DNA of 9,551 nucleotides. Origin: Dehalococcoidia bacterium. Lineage in GTDB: Bacteria; Chloroflexota; Dehalococcoidia; JACPQF01. The position numbers and the translations under genes are program-made. The notes beneath the pieces were generated by a model that was given only the letters and a program-made list of their open reading frames with translations, was not told where the DNA came from and searched no databases. The stretch covers positions 1-9,551 of the forward strand of contig JAUSEJ010000129.1 of the NCBI GenBank assembly GCA_030650265.1, given 5' to 3'. Positions 8,775-9,551 of this stretch are shown here, in pieces (within the stretch, counting starts at the first letter, position 1; each line of letters opens with the position of its first letter).

Positions 8775-9257
8775 TCAGCTTGATTCGGCTTGGTCCAGTG
8801 ACCTGTCAAGTACTTCATAGCCGCTATCGCCAAAACCGAGGGTGCCGAAGAAGGACTCGATGCGTTCGTCGCCGCGCCTGGCCAGCAGGTACATCTTCTC
8901 CACGCCCTGCTTGTGGCAGTGATCGTGGAACGCCTGGACCAAAACCGCCCCAATGCCCAGCCTCTGGTGCCGGGGCGACACACCCATGATATCGATCCAG
9001 CCTCCTCTGGGCAGCCCGTACTCAAAGCCTTTGATGTCGCCGATGAGGAACCCCAGCACCTTGCCGTCCAACTCGGCCACCAGGCAGGCCGAAGTCATGC
9101 CCCCAGCCAGAACATCGACCACGTTCTCGCTCCAACTCGTCGATCGCTCCCCGCCGATGATCTGCGCGTCGATTTCGAGAACGGCGTCCAGGTCGCCCCG
9201 ACACATGGACCGTATTCTGATACCCTTTGAGTCGAATGATTGCGCTTTCTCGTCCAT
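8775..9257 (-). CDS. GNAT family N-acetyltransferase
   Basis: This 160-residue single-domain acetyltransferase has the GNAT fold and would move an acetyl group from acetyl-CoA to an amine. Motif A, which binds the pyrophosphate of CoA, is IMGVSPRHQRLGIGAVLV at about residues 90-107 with Q98-x-x-G101-x-G103. The preceding strand carries LVAELDGKVLGFLIGDI (59-75) and the later FFGTLGF (136-142) is the typical motif B loop. It resembles RimI-like members, but the acceptor, whether protein, polyamine or small molecule, cannot be told. AAGGAG lies 8 nt before ATG (9266-9271). It has its own extended -10 promoter and lies downstream of carB without an obvious functional link. Confidence 0.88.
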   Translation of the reverse strand: MDEKAQSFDSKGIRIRSMCRGDLDAVLEIDAQIIGGERSTSWSENVVDVLAGGMTSACLVAELDGKVLGFLIGDIKGFEYGLPRGGWIDIMGVSPRHQRLGIGAVLVQAFHDHCHKQGVEKMYLLARRGDERIESFFGTLGFGDSGYEVLDRSLDQAESS

Positions 9258-9304
9258 TTCGGCCGCTCCTTCTCTTGCCCTGGCTCGTGGGTCGCCTCTC
9301 TTCG

Positions 9305-9313
9305 ATTATAACA
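9305..9313 (-). promoter_or_regulatory. Extended -10 promoter of the GNAT gene
   Basis: The minus strand reads TGTTATAAT, a perfect TATAAT preceded by the TGn extension of extended -10 promoters. No good -35 is present, which fits this class. The -10 stands about 48 nt before the ATG. Confidence 0.65.
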
Positions 9314-9365
9314 CGGGGACCGAGCATAACATAAGCGCCAATTGAAACATCATGAAGAACCGCCA

Positions 9366-9392
9366 TAGTTGGCTGTACAGGCCCGCCAACTA
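9366..9392. repeat. 8-bp inverted repeat after carB
   Basis: TAGTTGGC (9366-9373) and GCCAACTA (9385-9392) are perfect inverses around an 11-nt loop. The element begins about 30 nt downstream of the carB stop on the minus strand and may end carB transcription, although no T-run follows. Confidence 0.4.
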
Positions 9393-9421
9393 CTTCTATA
9401 ATACTAGGCGGCGCCTTTGCT

Positions 9422-9551
9422 CTACCCCTGGAAGCGCGACAGATACTCGGGCAATGGCTGAATGTTGTATGTTGTCTCCTCGCTGGAGAGAACGTCCACG
9501 ACGGCTCGAGCCGTGTCGAGGGATGTAAAGCAGGGGACGCGGTGCTCGGCC
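9422..9551 (-). CDS. carB: Carbamoyl-phosphate synthase large subunit, C-terminal end (partial)
   Basis: These are the last 42 codons and stop of a minus-strand gene entering from beyond the window edge. The translation contains HRVPCFTSLDTARAVVDVL and ends PLPEYLSRFQG, matching the end of the MGS-like regulatory domain of CarB, where IPxFTSLDTA is characteristic. CarB joins bicarbonate, ammonia from CarA and two ATP into carbamoyl phosphate for arginine and pyrimidine synthesis. The identification rests on this short tail only; the ATP-grasp domains are outside the window. The frame ends at TAG (9424-9422). The first base of the window edge is a leftover from the preceding codon. Confidence 0.85.
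   Translation of the reverse strand, partial: AEHRVPCFTSLDTARAVVDVLSSEETTYNIQPLPEYLSRFQG

Noticed and set aside
9022..9366. 114-codon minus-strand frame upstream of and overlapping the GNAT gene
   Set aside because: It overlaps the GNAT gene in another frame and its start lies in the carB-downstream hairpin; no domain is seen.

Overview
The window (9,551 bp, GC-rich coding DNA, no RNA genes, transposases or CRISPR recognised) looks like ordinary chromosome of a free-living bacterium. Chloroflexota (Dehalococcoidia- or Anaerolineae-like) is my best guess. The guess rests on a secreted beta-propeller protein ending in a YLPLIFR-type tail, a compact dnaJ-hspR-clpC heat-shock operon without dnaK, two TTG-started genes, and GC-rich palindromes at gene ends. 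This is inference from gene content; no marker gene is present.

Layout. The left part, on the + strand, holds the C-terminal half of an acyl-CoA dehydrogenase (cut by the window edge), a complete PIN-PhoH ATPase 40 nt downstream, and a secreted seven-repeat YVTN beta-propeller protein. A convergent intergenic region with two hairpins follows. The centre is a minus-strand operon read right to left: a DnaJ-like co-chaperone, the MerR-family heat-shock repressor HspR, and a Clp/Hsp100 ATPase. The Clp protein has a short middle domain and an IGF loop, so it fits ClpC (a ClpP partner) better than the disaggregase ClpB. A glutamate dehydrogenase diverges from dnaJ on the + strand. The right end has a GNAT acetyltransferase and the last 42 codons of carB (carbamoyl-phosphate synthase large subunit), both on the minus strand.

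How the genes work together. The heat-shock operon is the only clear functional unit. HspR should repress its own operon and be sensitive to chaperone availability. A strong promoter (TTGACA-N17-TATACT) lies just upstream of dnaJ. It is overlaid by a 51-bp imperfect palindrome (7260-7310) that contains two back-to-back elements with the half-site spacing of the HspR operator (HAIR). The same palindrome lies upstream of the divergent glutamate dehydrogenase gene, so the two transcripts may share control.

The most unusual points are this palindrome, the ClpC character of the Hsp100 protein in an HspR operon, the half-sized zinc finger of the DnaJ, a 20-bp repeat of the dnaJ 3' end flanking a perfect palindrome, and a 22-bp perfect inverted repeat after the glutamate dehydrogenase gene. 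I did not find a clear novel defence or mobile system.
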